Positions 51,898-62,124 of a stretch of 64,000 nucleotides of DNA are shown here, in pieces. The DNA comes from Paucidesulfovibrio longus DSM 6739 (GTDB taxonomy: Bacteria > Desulfobacterota > Desulfovibrionia > Desulfovibrionales > Desulfovibrionaceae): positions 139,894 through 203,893 of the forward strand of contig NZ_ATVA01000013.1 in NCBI RefSeq assembly GCF_000420485.1, written 5' to 3'. Numbering within the stretch: the first letter of the stretch is position 1; each line of letters starts with the position of its first letter. The notes beneath the pieces are model-generated. The model did no database searches. It had not been told where the DNA came from and saw only the letters and a program-made list of their open reading frames with translations. Made by a program: the position numbers and the translations under genes.

Positions 51898-53307
51898 ATG
51901 GGCCGCGCAAGCATCGGATACATCAACAAGGATTACGAATCGATCCGTCAGGAGCTGCTGGCGAAGATCCCGCAGCTCACCGACCGCTGGACCGATTTTA
52001 ATCACTCCGATCTCGGCGTCGTCCTGCTCGATCTGTTCTGCGGAGTGGGCGACATGCTGGCCTACTACCTGGATGCCCAGGCGGCGGAGGCCTTTCTGCC
52101 CACGGCCCGCCAGCGCCAGAACGTCATCAACCTCTGCAAGCTCATCGGCTACCGGCTGGACTCGCCGGTGGCCTCCACCACCACGCTGCGTTTCCGGCTC
52201 TCCGCCCCGCTTGGCAAGGATCTGACCATTCCGGCGGGGACGGCCTGCCGCGCCTTGCTGAATGACGGCGAGGCGGATTTCGAGACGGTCGAGGACGGTC
52301 TGATCCCGCGAGGCGTGCTCTCGGTGGACATCCCGGCCCGTCAAGGCGTGCGCCGCACCGAGACCTTCACTTCCACGGGGCTGCCATTCCAGCGCATCCG
52401 CCTGACCGGCGACGTCATCGCCCAGGGCACCATCACCGTTACGGTGGGGGACGACGCCTGGAGCGAGGTCGATCATTTCCAGGACAGCCTGGCCGACAGC
52501 CGCCATTTCATGGCCGACCTGGACGCCCTCGACATCTCCACCCTGATTTTCGGCGACGGGCAAAGCGGCGCTGTACCCGCTCAGGGAAGCGCCATCGCCG
52601 TCAGCTATCTGCAGACCATCGGGGATCAGGGAAATCTCGGTCCGAACCGGATCACCCAACTGCTGAGCCCGATCTACCTCGACGGAGGCCAGGTCTCCCT
52701 GACCGTCACCAACCCGGTGCCCGCCACCGGCGGCGCTTCGCGGGAAGCCCTCGAACACGCTCGCAGACAGGCACCGGCGGAGTTGCGCAGTCTCTGGAAG
52801 GCCGTCACTCTGGAGGATTACCAGGCCCTCGCCGAAGGTTACCCCGGCGTCGCCAAGGCCAAGGTGCTCGACACCAATGCCTGCCAGAACATTCGCTATT
52901 ACAACGTCCAACTGGCCATCGCCCCCAACGGCGGCGGAATGCCCTCGGCGCTGCTCAAGCGGGACCTCGCGGAGTTTCTCGAACGCCGCAAGGTCATCAC
53001 GGTCGAGATCAACCTGTTTGACCCGATCTACCGCCCCGTTTCCATCGACGCCGAGGTCTACATCTGGCCCGGTGAACCGCTGGAAAACGTGCGCAGCCGC
53101 ATCGAAGCCGCGCTCTCCGATTTCTTTTCCTTCGACGAGGTCTCCTTCGGTCAGACCATTCACTTCTCCGACCTGGTGGCCCTGATCGACGGCGTGCGCG
53201 GGGTCAGCCATATGCACCTCTACGCGCCGCAGCAGGATATCGAGCTGCGCCATGGCGAAATCCCGGTTCTCGGCAGCGTCAACCTCGATCTGCGGAGGGC
53301 CGGTTGA
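51898..53307 (+). CDS. Baseplate J family protein (gp6-like)
   Basis: 469 residues. The N-terminal RQELLAKIPQLTDRWTDFNHSDLGVVLLDLF and middle SREALEHARRQAPAELRSLWKAVTLEDYQALAEGYPGVAKAKV are standard baseplate-J/gp6 features. The C-terminus (FSFDEVSFGQTIHFSDLVALIDGVRGV) is the usual dimerisation region. It forms the wedge ring. It overlaps the next gene by 1 bp. Confidence 0.92.
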   Translation: MGRASIGYINKDYESIRQELLAKIPQLTDRWTDFNHSDLGVVLLDLFCGVGDMLAYYLDAQAAEAFLPTARQRQNVINLCKLIGYRLDSPVASTTTLRFRLSAPLGKDLTIPAGTACRALLNDGEADFETVEDGLIPRGVLSVDIPARQGVRRTETFTSTGLPFQRIRLTGDVIAQGTITVTVGDDAWSEVDHFQDSLADSRHFMADLDALDISTLIFGDGQSGAVPAQGSAIAVSYLQTIGDQGNLGPNRITQLLSPIYLDGGQVSLTVTNPVPATGGASREALEHARRQAPAELRSLWKAVTLEDYQALAEGYPGVAKAKVLDTNACQNIRYYNVQLAIAPNGGGMPSALLKRDLAEFLERRKVITVEINLFDPIYRPVSIDAEVYIWPGEPLENVRSRIEAALSDFFSFDEVSFGQTIHFSDLVALIDGVRGVSHMHLYAPQQDIELRHGEIPVLGSVNLDLRRAG

Positions 53308-54881
53308 TGTCGGATTGGTTCAAGGACAATCTGCTCGGCCTGCTGCCGCCGCTTTACGAGCACAACGACGAGGCCGGTGACCTGCGCACCTTTCTGAGCC
53401 TTCCCGCCGGAACGCTCGACGAGCTCAAGCAGGCCATCGACGACTTCCCGATCATCTTCGACGTCGATCATTGCGACGAACGCTTCTTGCCGCTGCTGGC
53501 GAGGCTCGTCGGCCTCGAAGTGGACGGCACCTGTTCGCCGGACTGCCAGCGCCGCCGCGTGCGGGAGGCGGTCGAAATCTATCGACGCAAGGGCACCATT
53601 CCGGCCATCGAACGCGACTTTGACGCGCTCGGTTGGCAGGGGGAACTGCAGGAGACCTTCCGCTCGGCTCTTCGTCTCAATGCCCGTTCCAGACTCAGCA
53701 ACGCCAAGCTGCCCGGGCTGGTGTTCAGCCTCGGCGTGTTTCGCGTGCTGTGTCTCAACCAGACCGAGGGGCTGCGCGACGCCCTGGTGTTTCACCACCC
53801 GGCGGGCACGCGCTGTTTCTGGCTCCAGTTTCTGCTCGAATGGATCGAAGGCGGCGCGATGCTCGACTTCGGGCATGCCAACGCCGTGCGCCGGATCGTG
53901 CTGGCATTTCTCGACGAAACCTTCGTCCTCGGACGTTCCTCGCTCGGTTCCTGTCGTCACCTGACCAACAAGCAGAGGGCCTGGGAGTTGCTGCAGCTCA
54001 CCAGCACCACGGAGATGATCCCGGAGATCGACCGGGCCGCCGTGAAGGTTTCCCGTTTTCACGGCCGCCAGAACCGGATGCGCCTGAACCACAAGGCCCT
54101 CAACGACTGGCGGCTGCCGTACACCCGCGTGGGCGAGGATCGGGTTTCCTTCTGCACGCCCATCTATACCGGCCGCGATTTCGAAGGCGATGTGCTGGAA
54201 AGCGGCTTCGGGCTGGGTGAGAGCCATCTCAACCGCAAGCCGCTGACCCATGGCGAGACCGCGCTGCGCTACTGCTTCCGGCAGAAGGATTTCTTTTTCG
54301 ACACACAGGCGGAACCGGTCGAGCGGGCGGAGGCCAAGTACGACCTGCGCCTGCCCTTGGAATCCCGGCACCGCCTCTGCTTTCAGCTTGGCCGCGCCAG
54401 GCTCAACGAAGGTCTCGATCTCACCGCCAACCAGGGCGGCATCAGCAATCTGCTGCTCGCCTCCACCGCTGGCTGCGACGCGGACGTCACCCTGGCCGTC
54501 GACCGGATCGACCGATGGCGGCGGAGAGGGCCTGTGTTCCGGCTCAACGCGAACACCCTGAACACCCGGTATCTGAGCAATGCGAATCTGACCGGCGAAC
54601 GGGCTTCGCTTGAAGTCTACGTGGACACGGGCTCTCTCCAGCGCCATCGAGTCGAGACCATGAAGCTGGGCGCGAGCCCGCTCAACACCACCGGCCTGCG
54701 CCTTTCCGTGGATCGGACCCGACCCATGCGCGTCAGCCGCATGCGCCTCAACCAGGCTGGATTCCGCTGGTCGCGGCCTTCCTACCGCTGGCTGTTCCGT
54801 CAGCAGGATCTGCACGCGCCCACGCAGGCCGGGTTCGAGGCCGCCACCAACAACTATCGCGCCACCCAGTGGCCCACCTGA
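53307..54881 (+). CDS. Tail protein I (gpI-like) with long C-terminal extension
   Basis: 524 residues. The first 150 residues (LLGLLPPLYEHNDEAGDLRTFL, LLARLVGLEVDG, RRRVREAVEIYRRKGTIPAIERDF) match tail protein I of contractile phages. The remaining 370 residues are repeated short beta-strand motifs (LNTRYLSNANLTG, LNTTGLRLSVDRTRPMRVSRMRL), suggesting a fibrous extension or fibre-docking region. Typical gpI proteins are near 180-200 aa. Confidence 0.82.
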   Translation: MSDWFKDNLLGLLPPLYEHNDEAGDLRTFLSLPAGTLDELKQAIDDFPIIFDVDHCDERFLPLLARLVGLEVDGTCSPDCQRRRVREAVEIYRRKGTIPAIERDFDALGWQGELQETFRSALRLNARSRLSNAKLPGLVFSLGVFRVLCLNQTEGLRDALVFHHPAGTRCFWLQFLLEWIEGGAMLDFGHANAVRRIVLAFLDETFVLGRSSLGSCRHLTNKQRAWELLQLTSTTEMIPEIDRAAVKVSRFHGRQNRMRLNHKALNDWRLPYTRVGEDRVSFCTPIYTGRDFEGDVLESGFGLGESHLNRKPLTHGETALRYCFRQKDFFFDTQAEPVERAEAKYDLRLPLESRHRLCFQLGRARLNEGLDLTANQGGISNLLLASTAGCDADVTLAVDRIDRWRRRGPVFRLNANTLNTRYLSNANLTGERASLEVYVDTGSLQRHRVETMKLGASPLNTTGLRLSVDRTRPMRVSRMRLNQAGFRWSRPSYRWLFRQQDLHAPTQAGFEAATNNYRATQWPT

Positions 54882-54891
54882 AGGAGAACCC

Positions 54892-55485
54892 ATGGCGATA
54901 CATCTCTATCTTGACGAAGCGCTGACCCAGCAGATTTCCGAGGGGGATTTCAGCCGCCCCGAGGCCGAGAGCTACAACGGCACCGACGGCGACATCAAGG
55001 ATCGGCAACTCTACGTCGCCAACGAGCAGACGAGCCTCGCTTCGGCCATCGATGCGGCGCAGACCGCCATCGCTCTGGCCGAACCGCGCTTTGCCGACGG
55101 TGAGCTCATCATCATCGACGGCGAGCAGATGCTCGTCGAAAGCGGCTGCGGCACCGTCAATCTCACCGTGCAGCGGGGCGTGGCCAACACCGCTGCGGCC
55201 GCGCACGACGCGGGGACGACCGTCTATTCCGGCTACGACTACACCGGGTTGGTGCTCGATCCCATCGACGAAACCGGCACCGACGAAGCGGTCTGGTACC
55301 GCCTGGCCCTGACTCAGGCCGAACTCGACACCGCCACCCAGGGCGCACCGCTCAATCTCGGCGACAAGGCATTTCAGCAGACGTTGTCTTTCTGGCGGCG
55401 CTGCACCGTGCTCCCGGGCACCCCAGTGCAAAACAAACTCGACATCAAGCTGCGCCTGACCGGCACGGAAAACCCGATTCTCTAA
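54892..55485 (+). CDS. Hypothetical tail protein
   Basis: 197 residues, GGAGA before the ATG. Beta-rich, with ADGELIIIDGEQMLVESG and VNLTVQRGVANT segments as in some tail-fibre base or baseplate-associated proteins. No family is confirmed. It lies between tail protein I and the fibre cluster. Confidence 0.6.
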   Translation: MAIHLYLDEALTQQISEGDFSRPEAESYNGTDGDIKDRQLYVANEQTSLASAIDAAQTAIALAEPRFADGELIIIDGEQMLVESGCGTVNLTVQRGVANTAAAAHDAGTTVYSGYDYTGLVLDPIDETGTDEAVWYRLALTQAELDTATQGAPLNLGDKAFQQTLSFWRRCTVLPGTPVQNKLDIKLRLTGTENPIL

Positions 55486-55495
55486 AGGCGCATAG

Positions 55496-55999
55496 ATGGC
55501 TGGCATCACGATTGATATCGATATTTCCGCAAGGGTGACCCGGCCTTGGGCAAGCGACCTGGACACACGTCAAGTGCTCCTGGGCTCAATCCTGGTGGAT
55601 ACGGATACCGCCAACCGGGTGGTTTGCGCTTTCGAAGCTGAGGTGGATGCGGCGTGCCGTATTCATCAGCCCGTCAATGTGCTGGCGCGGATTCAGGCTG
55701 TCGTGTTTGCCGAAATCACCAGGCTGCTCGCCACCGGCCAGGCAGTCCACAACCACCTGAACCGGAACGCCGACCTTTGGCTCGTCGTCCATGGCCGTCT
55801 GGGCGTCGATGTTGACGCGGCGGTGCGGGTCACGCGCCCCTGGCTGCGGAGCATCGATTCCAGCGTCCGGACATCCGGCGCACACATCAGCCGATCCGAC
55901 ACCGTTCAGCGCATCGCGATCCCGGCCGGGCTGCTGGCCGACACGCGCCAGATCCTGTTCGCGGTGCTCATCGATCAAGACCACGAAATTCAGACCTAA
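55496..55999 (+). CDS. Hypothetical tail protein with internal repeat
   Basis: 167 residues. The two halves show related segments (VTRPWASDLDTRQVLLGSIL and VTRPWLRSID...DTRQILFAVLI), which suggests an internal duplication. Beta-rich and without membrane helices. Function unknown; co-directional with fibre genes. Confidence 0.55.
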   Translation: MAGITIDIDISARVTRPWASDLDTRQVLLGSILVDTDTANRVVCAFEAEVDAACRIHQPVNVLARIQAVVFAEITRLLATGQAVHNHLNRNADLWLVVHGRLGVDVDAAVRVTRPWLRSIDSSVRTSGAHISRSDTVQRIAIPAGLLADTRQILFAVLIDQDHEIQT

Positions 56000-56011
56000 A
56001 GGAGAACAGCA

Positions 56012-56545
56012 ATGGCACTGGGACTCATCGTCAAAACCGGCCGAATACTGACGGCCAAACTCCTCCTCGGCCAGGCCGTGGACGGCATCACCCACTGCGC
56101 CATCGGCGACGGGGATGCCAGCTTTACCGACCCGCAGAATCCGCCCGCGCCGGACATCGGCCAGATCGGGCTCAGAAACGAACGCGCCCGCAAGCGCTAC
56201 TACAAGCGAACCTTCCTCAAGGAGGACGCCGAAGGGGCGCTGCTGGTCAACGGCGTGCGCTACCTGGAAACCGGCGAGGAGACTAACACCATCGGCATCT
56301 TCTTTCGCTTCGACGAGGCCGAGGCCAACGGCATCACCATCCGCGAATACGGCTTCTTCGGCGGCGACGTGCAGTACGTGCAAAGCGTCACCGGGGATCT
56401 CGCCATGGGCGGCGTGTTCCATCAGGACACCAACCCGACCGGCGAGGTGCTGCGCCCGGGCTACCTGTACGAGGTGAAGAACATTCCCGACTTCAACAAG
56501 ATTTCCGACACCCGCGTGGAGCTGGTCGGGATCATCAAGATCTAA
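56012..56545 (+). CDS. Tail fibre/collar-type protein
   Basis: 177 residues, AAGGAGA upstream. ITHCAIGDGDASFTDPQNPPAP followed by IREYGFFGGDVQYVQ resembles the conserved N-terminal domain of phage tail-collar/fibre proteins that dock on the baseplate. There is no long fibre shaft, so it is probably a connector for the large fibre protein encoded next. Confidence 0.72.
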   Translation: MALGLIVKTGRILTAKLLLGQAVDGITHCAIGDGDASFTDPQNPPAPDIGQIGLRNERARKRYYKRTFLKEDAEGALLVNGVRYLETGEETNTIGIFFRFDEAEANGITIREYGFFGGDVQYVQSVTGDLAMGGVFHQDTNPTGEVLRPGYLYEVKNIPDFNKISDTRVELVGIIKI

Positions 56546-56560
56546 CTGGAGGATTCAAAC

Positions 56561-59500
56561 ATGAGCATCTCACGCGAGACATTCGACCCGACCAAGAACT
56601 ACAAGCGCATCCGCTATCATCAGGATCGCGACCTGCTGGATTCCGAACTCAACGAGCAGCAGGACATCATCAACCTGGAGCGGCGCAAGATCGCCGACAT
56701 CCTGTTCAAGGAAGGCTCCATCATCATGGGCCTCGAGGTCAGCGCGGCCGCCAACGTCCTGACCCTGGCCCCGGGCGTGGTCTACATCGACGGCCATCTG
56801 GAACAGGTGAGTGGCGCGACCCTGACCTATGACCCGGCCACCACCAGCGGAGCCGATTACGTTTACGTGGAGCTGCTGAAGTACAACTACGGCTACACCC
56901 AGGACCCGGCCCTGATCAATCCGGCCACCGGCGAGCCCACTGCCGAGCGGGAAAAATGGGCGCTCTCTCTCAAGGCGACGGATACCAGCGGCCAGACGCT
57001 GCCCAACAACGTGACCGAGCGCCGGGTGATCCCGATTTACAAGTTCGACCGCGAGAGCGGAGACGTCACGCCCACGGTGCAGGAGAAGTCCAACCTCTAC
57101 CTACGTGATCTGCTGGGCACGCTGCCGGGCAGCCGGATCACCGTCTCCTCGATCACCGAGGACCAGCTCTCCTTCGCCGCCGCCGAGGGTCTCAACTCAC
57201 TGATTCAGAACCTGGCCGAGCGCACCTTCGACCAGGCAGGAAGCTACCTGGTGCGGGGATTCGACACCTTTATCGGCGGGGTCGATGACGACAGTGTGGA
57301 GGCGATCACCAACGCCGGACGCGCCTACATCCAGGGCTTCCGGCATCAGCGCGATCTGCCCACCTCGACCCTGGTGCCCAAATCCATCGCCACCAAATCG
57401 GTGCGCGGCGAGCAGAAGACCTTCGACATCAACAAGCGCCGCTATCCGGTCAACTCCACGCCGCTCAAGGAGACGACCCAGGTGGAGGCCATCGTCGAGA
57501 TTACCCGCAACGTCACTCGTGGCTCGGTGGGCGGCGGCGAAGACCTGCTCGACCCCAATCCGGTAGTGGACATCCTCGAGGTCAGCCAGGGAGCGACCAT
57601 CTTCCAAGAGGGCGTGGACTGGCAGCAGTCGGGCAACCATGTCGACTGGCTCGGCTCCGGTAACGAACCGGCCATCGGCACCACCTACACGGTGCGCTGG
57701 ACCTACACCAAGCAGATGGTCAAGGGCACCGACTACGTGGACAGCGGCTGGTTCGGACAGGCCAACCATCCGGCGGCCGGAAACTATTTCTATCTGGTGA
57801 CCGCCTACAACGCCACCGGCGAGACGGCCTTCAACGCCGCTGCGGTCGTTGCCCGGGCCACCACCGCCGGGGAGATGAACAAGCTCTCCTGGTTGCCGGT
57901 CAGCGGCGCGACCGGCTATCGCGTCTACCGGGCCGCCACCAACGGCGCACGCACCGACTACAAGCGACTGATGGAACTGGGCAGCGAGGCGCTCTCCTAC
58001 GTCGACGACGGCGTCGAGGAAACCACCACCGCTTCGCCTCCGGCCACCAACACGGCCGGGCTCACCATGTCGCCGGTCCAGCTCGAGCTGGGCAACCTCA
58101 ACGTGATCAACTTCGGACGCGGCAGCCTCGGCGACCAGCCGGTGAACGGCTCCAACTGCAGCCTGGATTACGACTATTACCTTGGCCGCCGCGACATCGT
58201 TTACGCCACCACCACCGAGATCAAGCGCCTCGAAGGGGCTCCGGCGGATTTTCCGAAGCTGCCTATCGTGCAGGAAAACGCCCTGGGGCTGTGCAGTATC
58301 GATTGCCCGCCCAACTCCACCGACATGGAGATCCGCAACTTCGGCCTGACCCGCATCACCATGGACCAGATCCACGACATCATTCAGGACGTCGAGGACC
58401 TGAAGTACAACGATGCCCAGTACCAGATGAACAACGAGCTACAGAACCGGGACGCCCAGACCAAGAAAGGCATCTACTCGGACGACTTTTCGAACACCGC
58501 TCAGTCGGACATCTACCACGCCGAATGGGACGCCCGGGTCAATGAGATCGCCCGGTTCGTCGCGCCGGACCGTATTCCGCACTCCACGGTGCTCTCGGTC
58601 GATCAGGCGGGCAGCAACGCGAGCTTCTTCGGCAGCCTGGCGCTGTTGCCGGGCAACGAGACCGTGCTGGTGGAGCAGAACGATTGGTCCGAGGAGCGCA
58701 ACATCAACCCTTACGCCGTGTTCGACAAGCCTCCGGCCATGCTGCAGAGTACGCCCAACCTCGGGCGGCGCGGGCAGACCGGCATTGCCGTCACCGGCAT
58801 CAACTTCACCCCAAGCAAATCCGGCATCGTGCTGCGCTGTGACGGCCAGGTAATGGCCAGCAACCTGATCAGCGACGAAGCCGGTCGGGTCAGCGCCTCC
58901 TTCACCATTCCGACCAACGCCCGCAACGGCAACCGGATCGTGGAGATGAACGACGGCGTTTACTCGGCTCGGACCAGCCTGCAGATCAACGATCCGCTGG
59001 TTATCACCCGCATCGAGCGCATCATCGAGAACCGCATTATCCGCGTGCCGGTGGTGCAGGTGGTCTGGCGCACCCAGACCATCTTCGTGCCTCGCGATCC
59101 ACTGGCCCAGACCTTCAGCTTCACCCAGAACCAGGTGATCTCCAGCATCGGTCTGCAGTTCACCGCCAGGGACCCGAGCATTCCGGTCACGGTACAGATT
59201 CGCGGCGTCACCACCGGTCTGCCCAACGGCGTGGTGTTCGCCGAGAAGGTGCTGGCCCCGAACGAGATCAGCCTGAGCGGCGAGACCCGCATTCGCTTCG
59301 ACGACCCGTTCTACGCCGAGGCCAACACCAGCTACGCCGTGGTGCTGCTGACCAACAGCACCAATTACAAGGTGCGCACCGCCACCCTCGGCAAGATGGG
59401 CCGCTGGGGCATCATCACCCGGCAGACCTACATGGAGGGCGTGCTGCTGGAGAGCTCCAACGCCGAGACCTGGACGCCGCTCAACGGCTCCGACCTGGCG

Positions 59501-60109
59501 ATGAAGATCTACGGCTACAACTTCCAGTCCGATGGGATGATCCGCTTCCAGCCGATCACCGGCGTGCAGTTCTCCGACATCAACCTCGACGAGTACTCGG
59601 CCATCCCGCAGGGCACCGGTCTCGACTGGGAATACTCCACCGACGGCGGCGTGACCTGGGACGCCATGGTTCCCGCCGAGGAGGAACGGCTGCCCAACCT
59701 CGCCACCCGGGTTCAGATCCGCGTGCGCCTGAGCAGCTCGCTTTCTAACGACACCCCGGCCATAAACTTCCGCGACGTCAACCTGGTGGGCTACCTCAAT
59801 AAGACCACCGGGGCCTACCTGACCCGCGAGAACGAGCTGACCCAGGGAGTGGAATCGACCAAGGCCTATGTGCAGATGCAGATCCCCAGCGGCACCACCC
59901 TGCAATGGTTCGCCAGCAACGACGGCGGCCTGACCTGGGAGGCGATGACCATCCAGGACACCCGGCCCATCGACGAGAACTGGACCGAGTACACCCTGGT
60001 GCGCACCTTCACCGACAACACCGGCAACAAGGTCCGTTACAAGGCCGAGATGACCGGCACGCCGCTGATCTACCCGCGCATCCATTCGCTGGGCGCGACC
60101 CTGAGCTAA
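56561..60109 (+). CDS. Large tail fibre protein (DUF4815)
   Basis: 1182 residues. The first 300 residues (YKRIRYHQDRDLLDSELNEQQDIINLERRKIADILF, GSRITVSSITEDQLSF) match DUF4815. The middle contains a fibronectin-like segment (about 405-490, ATTAGEMNKLSWLPVSGATGY) and the C-terminal part has repeated beta domains with WTPLNGSDLAMKIYGY and WFASNDGGLTWEAM. It is likely the host-contacting fibre or its shaft. Confidence 0.87.
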   Translation: MSISRETFDPTKNYKRIRYHQDRDLLDSELNEQQDIINLERRKIADILFKEGSIIMGLEVSAAANVLTLAPGVVYIDGHLEQVSGATLTYDPATTSGADYVYVELLKYNYGYTQDPALINPATGEPTAEREKWALSLKATDTSGQTLPNNVTERRVIPIYKFDRESGDVTPTVQEKSNLYLRDLLGTLPGSRITVSSITEDQLSFAAAEGLNSLIQNLAERTFDQAGSYLVRGFDTFIGGVDDDSVEAITNAGRAYIQGFRHQRDLPTSTLVPKSIATKSVRGEQKTFDINKRRYPVNSTPLKETTQVEAIVEITRNVTRGSVGGGEDLLDPNPVVDILEVSQGATIFQEGVDWQQSGNHVDWLGSGNEPAIGTTYTVRWTYTKQMVKGTDYVDSGWFGQANHPAAGNYFYLVTAYNATGETAFNAAAVVARATTAGEMNKLSWLPVSGATGYRVYRAATNGARTDYKRLMELGSEALSYVDDGVEETTTASPPATNTAGLTMSPVQLELGNLNVINFGRGSLGDQPVNGSNCSLDYDYYLGRRDIVYATTTEIKRLEGAPADFPKLPIVQENALGLCSIDCPPNSTDMEIRNFGLTRITMDQIHDIIQDVEDLKYNDAQYQMNNELQNRDAQTKKGIYSDDFSNTAQSDIYHAEWDARVNEIARFVAPDRIPHSTVLSVDQAGSNASFFGSLALLPGNETVLVEQNDWSEERNINPYAVFDKPPAMLQSTPNLGRRGQTGIAVTGINFTPSKSGIVLRCDGQVMASNLISDEAGRVSASFTIPTNARNGNRIVEMNDGVYSARTSLQINDPLVITRIERIIENRIIRVPVVQVVWRTQTIFVPRDPLAQTFSFTQNQVISSIGLQFTARDPSIPVTVQIRGVTTGLPNGVVFAEKVLAPNEISLSGETRIRFDDPFYAEANTSYAVVLLTNSTNYKVRTATLGKMGRWGIITRQTYMEGVLLESSNAETWTPLNGSDLAMKIYGYNFQSDGMIRFQPITGVQFSDINLDEYSAIPQGTGLDWEYSTDGGVTWDAMVPAEEERLPNLATRVQIRVRLSSSLSNDTPAINFRDVNLVGYLNKTTGAYLTRENELTQGVESTKAYVQMQIPSGTTLQWFASNDGGLTWEAMTIQDTRPIDENWTEYTLVRTFTDNTGNKVRYKAEMTGTPLIYPRIHSLGATLS

Positions 60110-60121
60110 GGAGGCACGGCC

Positions 60122-60379
60122 ATGATCGTTCGACGCAAAGGCGGCCTGACCGAGTTCATTCCCACGCCGCAGGAGAAGCGCGACGGCCTGATCCGCGACC
60201 ACGCCCTGGGCCTGCTGGAGAATCTGCACCAGCGCCTGGCGAGGCTGGAACGGGCGTCAAAGCTCCCGGCCGCCGAAGCGGAGGCCTTCACGGCGCTGCT
60301 GGCGCGGATGCGGGCCGACGAGTCGCGCAACCTCGAGCTGCACGCCAGCCTGATCACCTCTGATACCGCCTCCGGCTGA
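60122..60379 (+). CDS. Small fibre-associated protein
   Basis: 85 residues, GGAGG before the ATG. Strongly helical (LIRDHALGLLENLHQRLARLE, EAFTALLARMRADESRNLEL). Position after the fibre suggests a fibre-assembly chaperone or attachment factor. It is the last gene of the P8 operon. Confidence 0.6.
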   Translation: MIVRRKGGLTEFIPTPQEKRDGLIRDHALGLLENLHQRLARLERASKLPAAEAEAFTALLARMRADESRNLELHASLITSDTASG

Positions 60380-60403
60380 CCGGCTCACTGCCACCGCCAA
60401 CAT

Positions 60404-60441
60404 AGAACCCCCGGATACGGCCAGCCCGTTCCGGGGGTTCT
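60404..60441 (+). terminator. Strong hairpin closing the late operon
   Basis: AGAACCCCCGGA (60404-60415) pairs perfectly over 12 bp with TCCGGGGGTTCT (60430-60441). No T run follows, so it may act as a processing or Rho-linked terminator. The remaining 187 bp to 60628 shows no gene; AT-rich sequence near 60480-60535 may hold a promoter for the next operon, but no clear one was identified. Confidence 0.65.
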
Positions 60442-60628
60442 GCCGCCTGTGCGCCGCCCAATCCGGCCAAGTTCGCAAGTCATTGAAAATAAACGTGTTA
60501 AATGTCGGCTTCGGCTGTTCTTCTACTTGATTTGTGTCCGGAAAGAAGCATTCATTCATGGTGTAAGCGGAGGCTAAAAAGCCTTGCCAGACAACGACTT
60601 AGAAGCGCCATGAGCGACGGAGGCACGC

Positions 60629-61591
60629 ATGAACCTGAAAGAGATCCACTACGGGATCGAGATTGAGACCGTAAAACGCACCCGGGAACAGATCGCCTGG
60701 GCCATCCACTCGGTGGTGGGCGGCACGGTCCGCCATGTCGGCATCCCCAGCAGCTATGACCCCTGGGAGGTCGAGGACCTGCGCGGCCGCGTCTGGAAGG
60801 TGGTGGGGGACGCCTCCCTGACCAGCGTCCCGGCCCATCTGCGGGCCGAGGTGGTCAGCCCGGTGCTCGGCTACGACGACATCCCGCAACTGCAGGAGGC
60901 GGTCCGGGCCATCCGCCGCGCCGGTGGCAAGATCAACAGCCAGTGCGGCATCCACATCCATATCGACGCCGCGCCCTTCGACGGCAGGCACCTGGGCAAC
61001 CTGGCCAAGATCGTCTACAAGCAGGAACCGCTGATCCTCCACGCCCTCGGCATCAGCCGCGACCGGCTCAACCGCTACACCCGGCCGGTCAGCGACGAGC
61101 TGATCCAACGCATCGAACAGCATCGCCCGCGCACCAAGGACCAGCTCAACCGCATCTGGTACGGCTACCACAACCGCCAGCCCCAGCACTACGACAACAG
61201 CCGCTACCACGGGGTCAACCTGCACAACGTCTGGTACCGGGGCACGGTGGAGTTCCGCTGGTTCGAGGCGACCCTTCACGCGGGGCGGATCAAGGCCTAC
61301 CTGCAGTTCTGCCTTGCGGTCGCCGCCAAGGCGCTCAATGGAAGGGCCGCCTCCAGCCGCAAGCGGGATTTCGATCCCCAGAGCGCCAAATACGACTTCC
61401 GGGTCTTCCTGCTCCACCTCGGCCTGATCGGCGACGAGTTCAAGACTGCCCGCAAGCATCTGATGGCCAACATGCCAGGTGACGCCGCCTTCAAGAACGG
61501 ACGCCCTAAACCGGAGGAGGTCCTGCTGGACGAAACCGAAACCACCACTCTCACCAACGAGGCCGGGCAAGTTCCCGGCCTCACTGTTTAA
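60629..61591 (+). CDS. Amidoligase family enzyme
   Basis: 320 residues. The amidoligase (glutamine synthetase/COOH-NH2 ligase-like) signature is visible: HYGIEIE (7-13), GIHIHIDA (107-114) and [14 protein letters not shown] (about 207-220). Such enzymes form amide bonds using ATP, e.g. linking amino acids to a target carboxylate. The ATG has a GGAGG site 8 nt before. It leads a four-gene operon with a class-II glutamine amidotransferase and a gamma-glutamylcyclotransferase, a known partnership. The substrate is unknown. Confidence 0.87.
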   Translation: MNLKEIHYGIEIETVKRTREQIAWAIHSVVGGTVRHVGIPSSYDPWEVEDLRGRVWKVVGDASLTSVPAHLRAEVVSPVLGYDDIPQLQEAVRAIRRAGGKINSQCGIHIHIDAAPFDGRHLGNLAKIVYKQEPLILHALGISRDRLNRYTRPVSDELIQRIEQHRPRTKDQLNRIWYGYHNRQPQHYDNSRYHGVNLHNVWYRGTVEFRWFEATLHAGRIKAYLQFCLAVAAKALNGRAASSRKRDFDPQSAKYDFRVFLLHLGLIGDEFKTARKHLMANMPGDAAFKNGRPKPEEVLLDETETTTLTNEAGQVPGLTV

Positions 61592-61602
61592 GGAGGTGCC
61601 CC

Positions 61603-62124
61603 ATGAAGATTCTGATCCGCTCCACCACGCTGGACGGCGAACCGATCCCCGGCAGCGGGGAAACCATCCAGGCCAATGACTGCCTCGAAGTTGTCGAGCT
61701 GATGCGCGGCCAGACGCCGTTCACCGCCAGCCGAGCGCCCCGGGACTACATGACCGAGGTGCTCTCCGGCATCCAAGGCGGGCCGACCCAACCATTGCCG
61801 GAGGACGCCACCGCTGCAGCCGCCGAGTTTCTCACCCGCCTGGCCCGGCACGGCCTGATCGAATTCCTGCCCGACGACAAGGCCAGCGATCCCTGGCCGG
61901 ACCGCTTCCTCGAAGCCCTGGAGACGGTACGGCTCTCCGGGCGCACCAACATGCTCGACCACCCGGAGGTGACCCGCCTGACCGCCGAGATGGGCTACCC
62001 GGAGGTGGCCGAGTGGCTGGCCGACCACCGGCGTGAATACGCGGCCTTCGTTCTCGAAGGGACAAGACTGCTCGGCAAGAACTTCGGCGGCAAGGGGGAC
62101 CCGGCTCCATGTGCGGACAAGTAG
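61603..62124 (+). CDS. Hypothetical protein of the amidoligase operon
   Basis: 173 residues, AAGGAGG upstream. An N-terminal strand (MKILIRSTTLDGEPIPGSG) resembles small peptide-substrate-like or binding domains; the rest is helical (ATAAAAEFLTRLARHGLIEF, VAEWLADHRREYAAFVLEG). No family is recognised. It overlaps the amidotransferase gene by 16 bp, so it is part of the same unit. Confidence 0.65.
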   Translation: MKILIRSTTLDGEPIPGSGETIQANDCLEVVELMRGQTPFTASRAPRDYMTEVLSGIQGGPTQPLPEDATAAAAEFLTRLARHGLIEFLPDDKASDPWPDRFLEALETVRLSGRTNMLDHPEVTRLTAEMGYPEVAEWLADHRREYAAFVLEGTRLLGKNFGGKGDPAPCADK

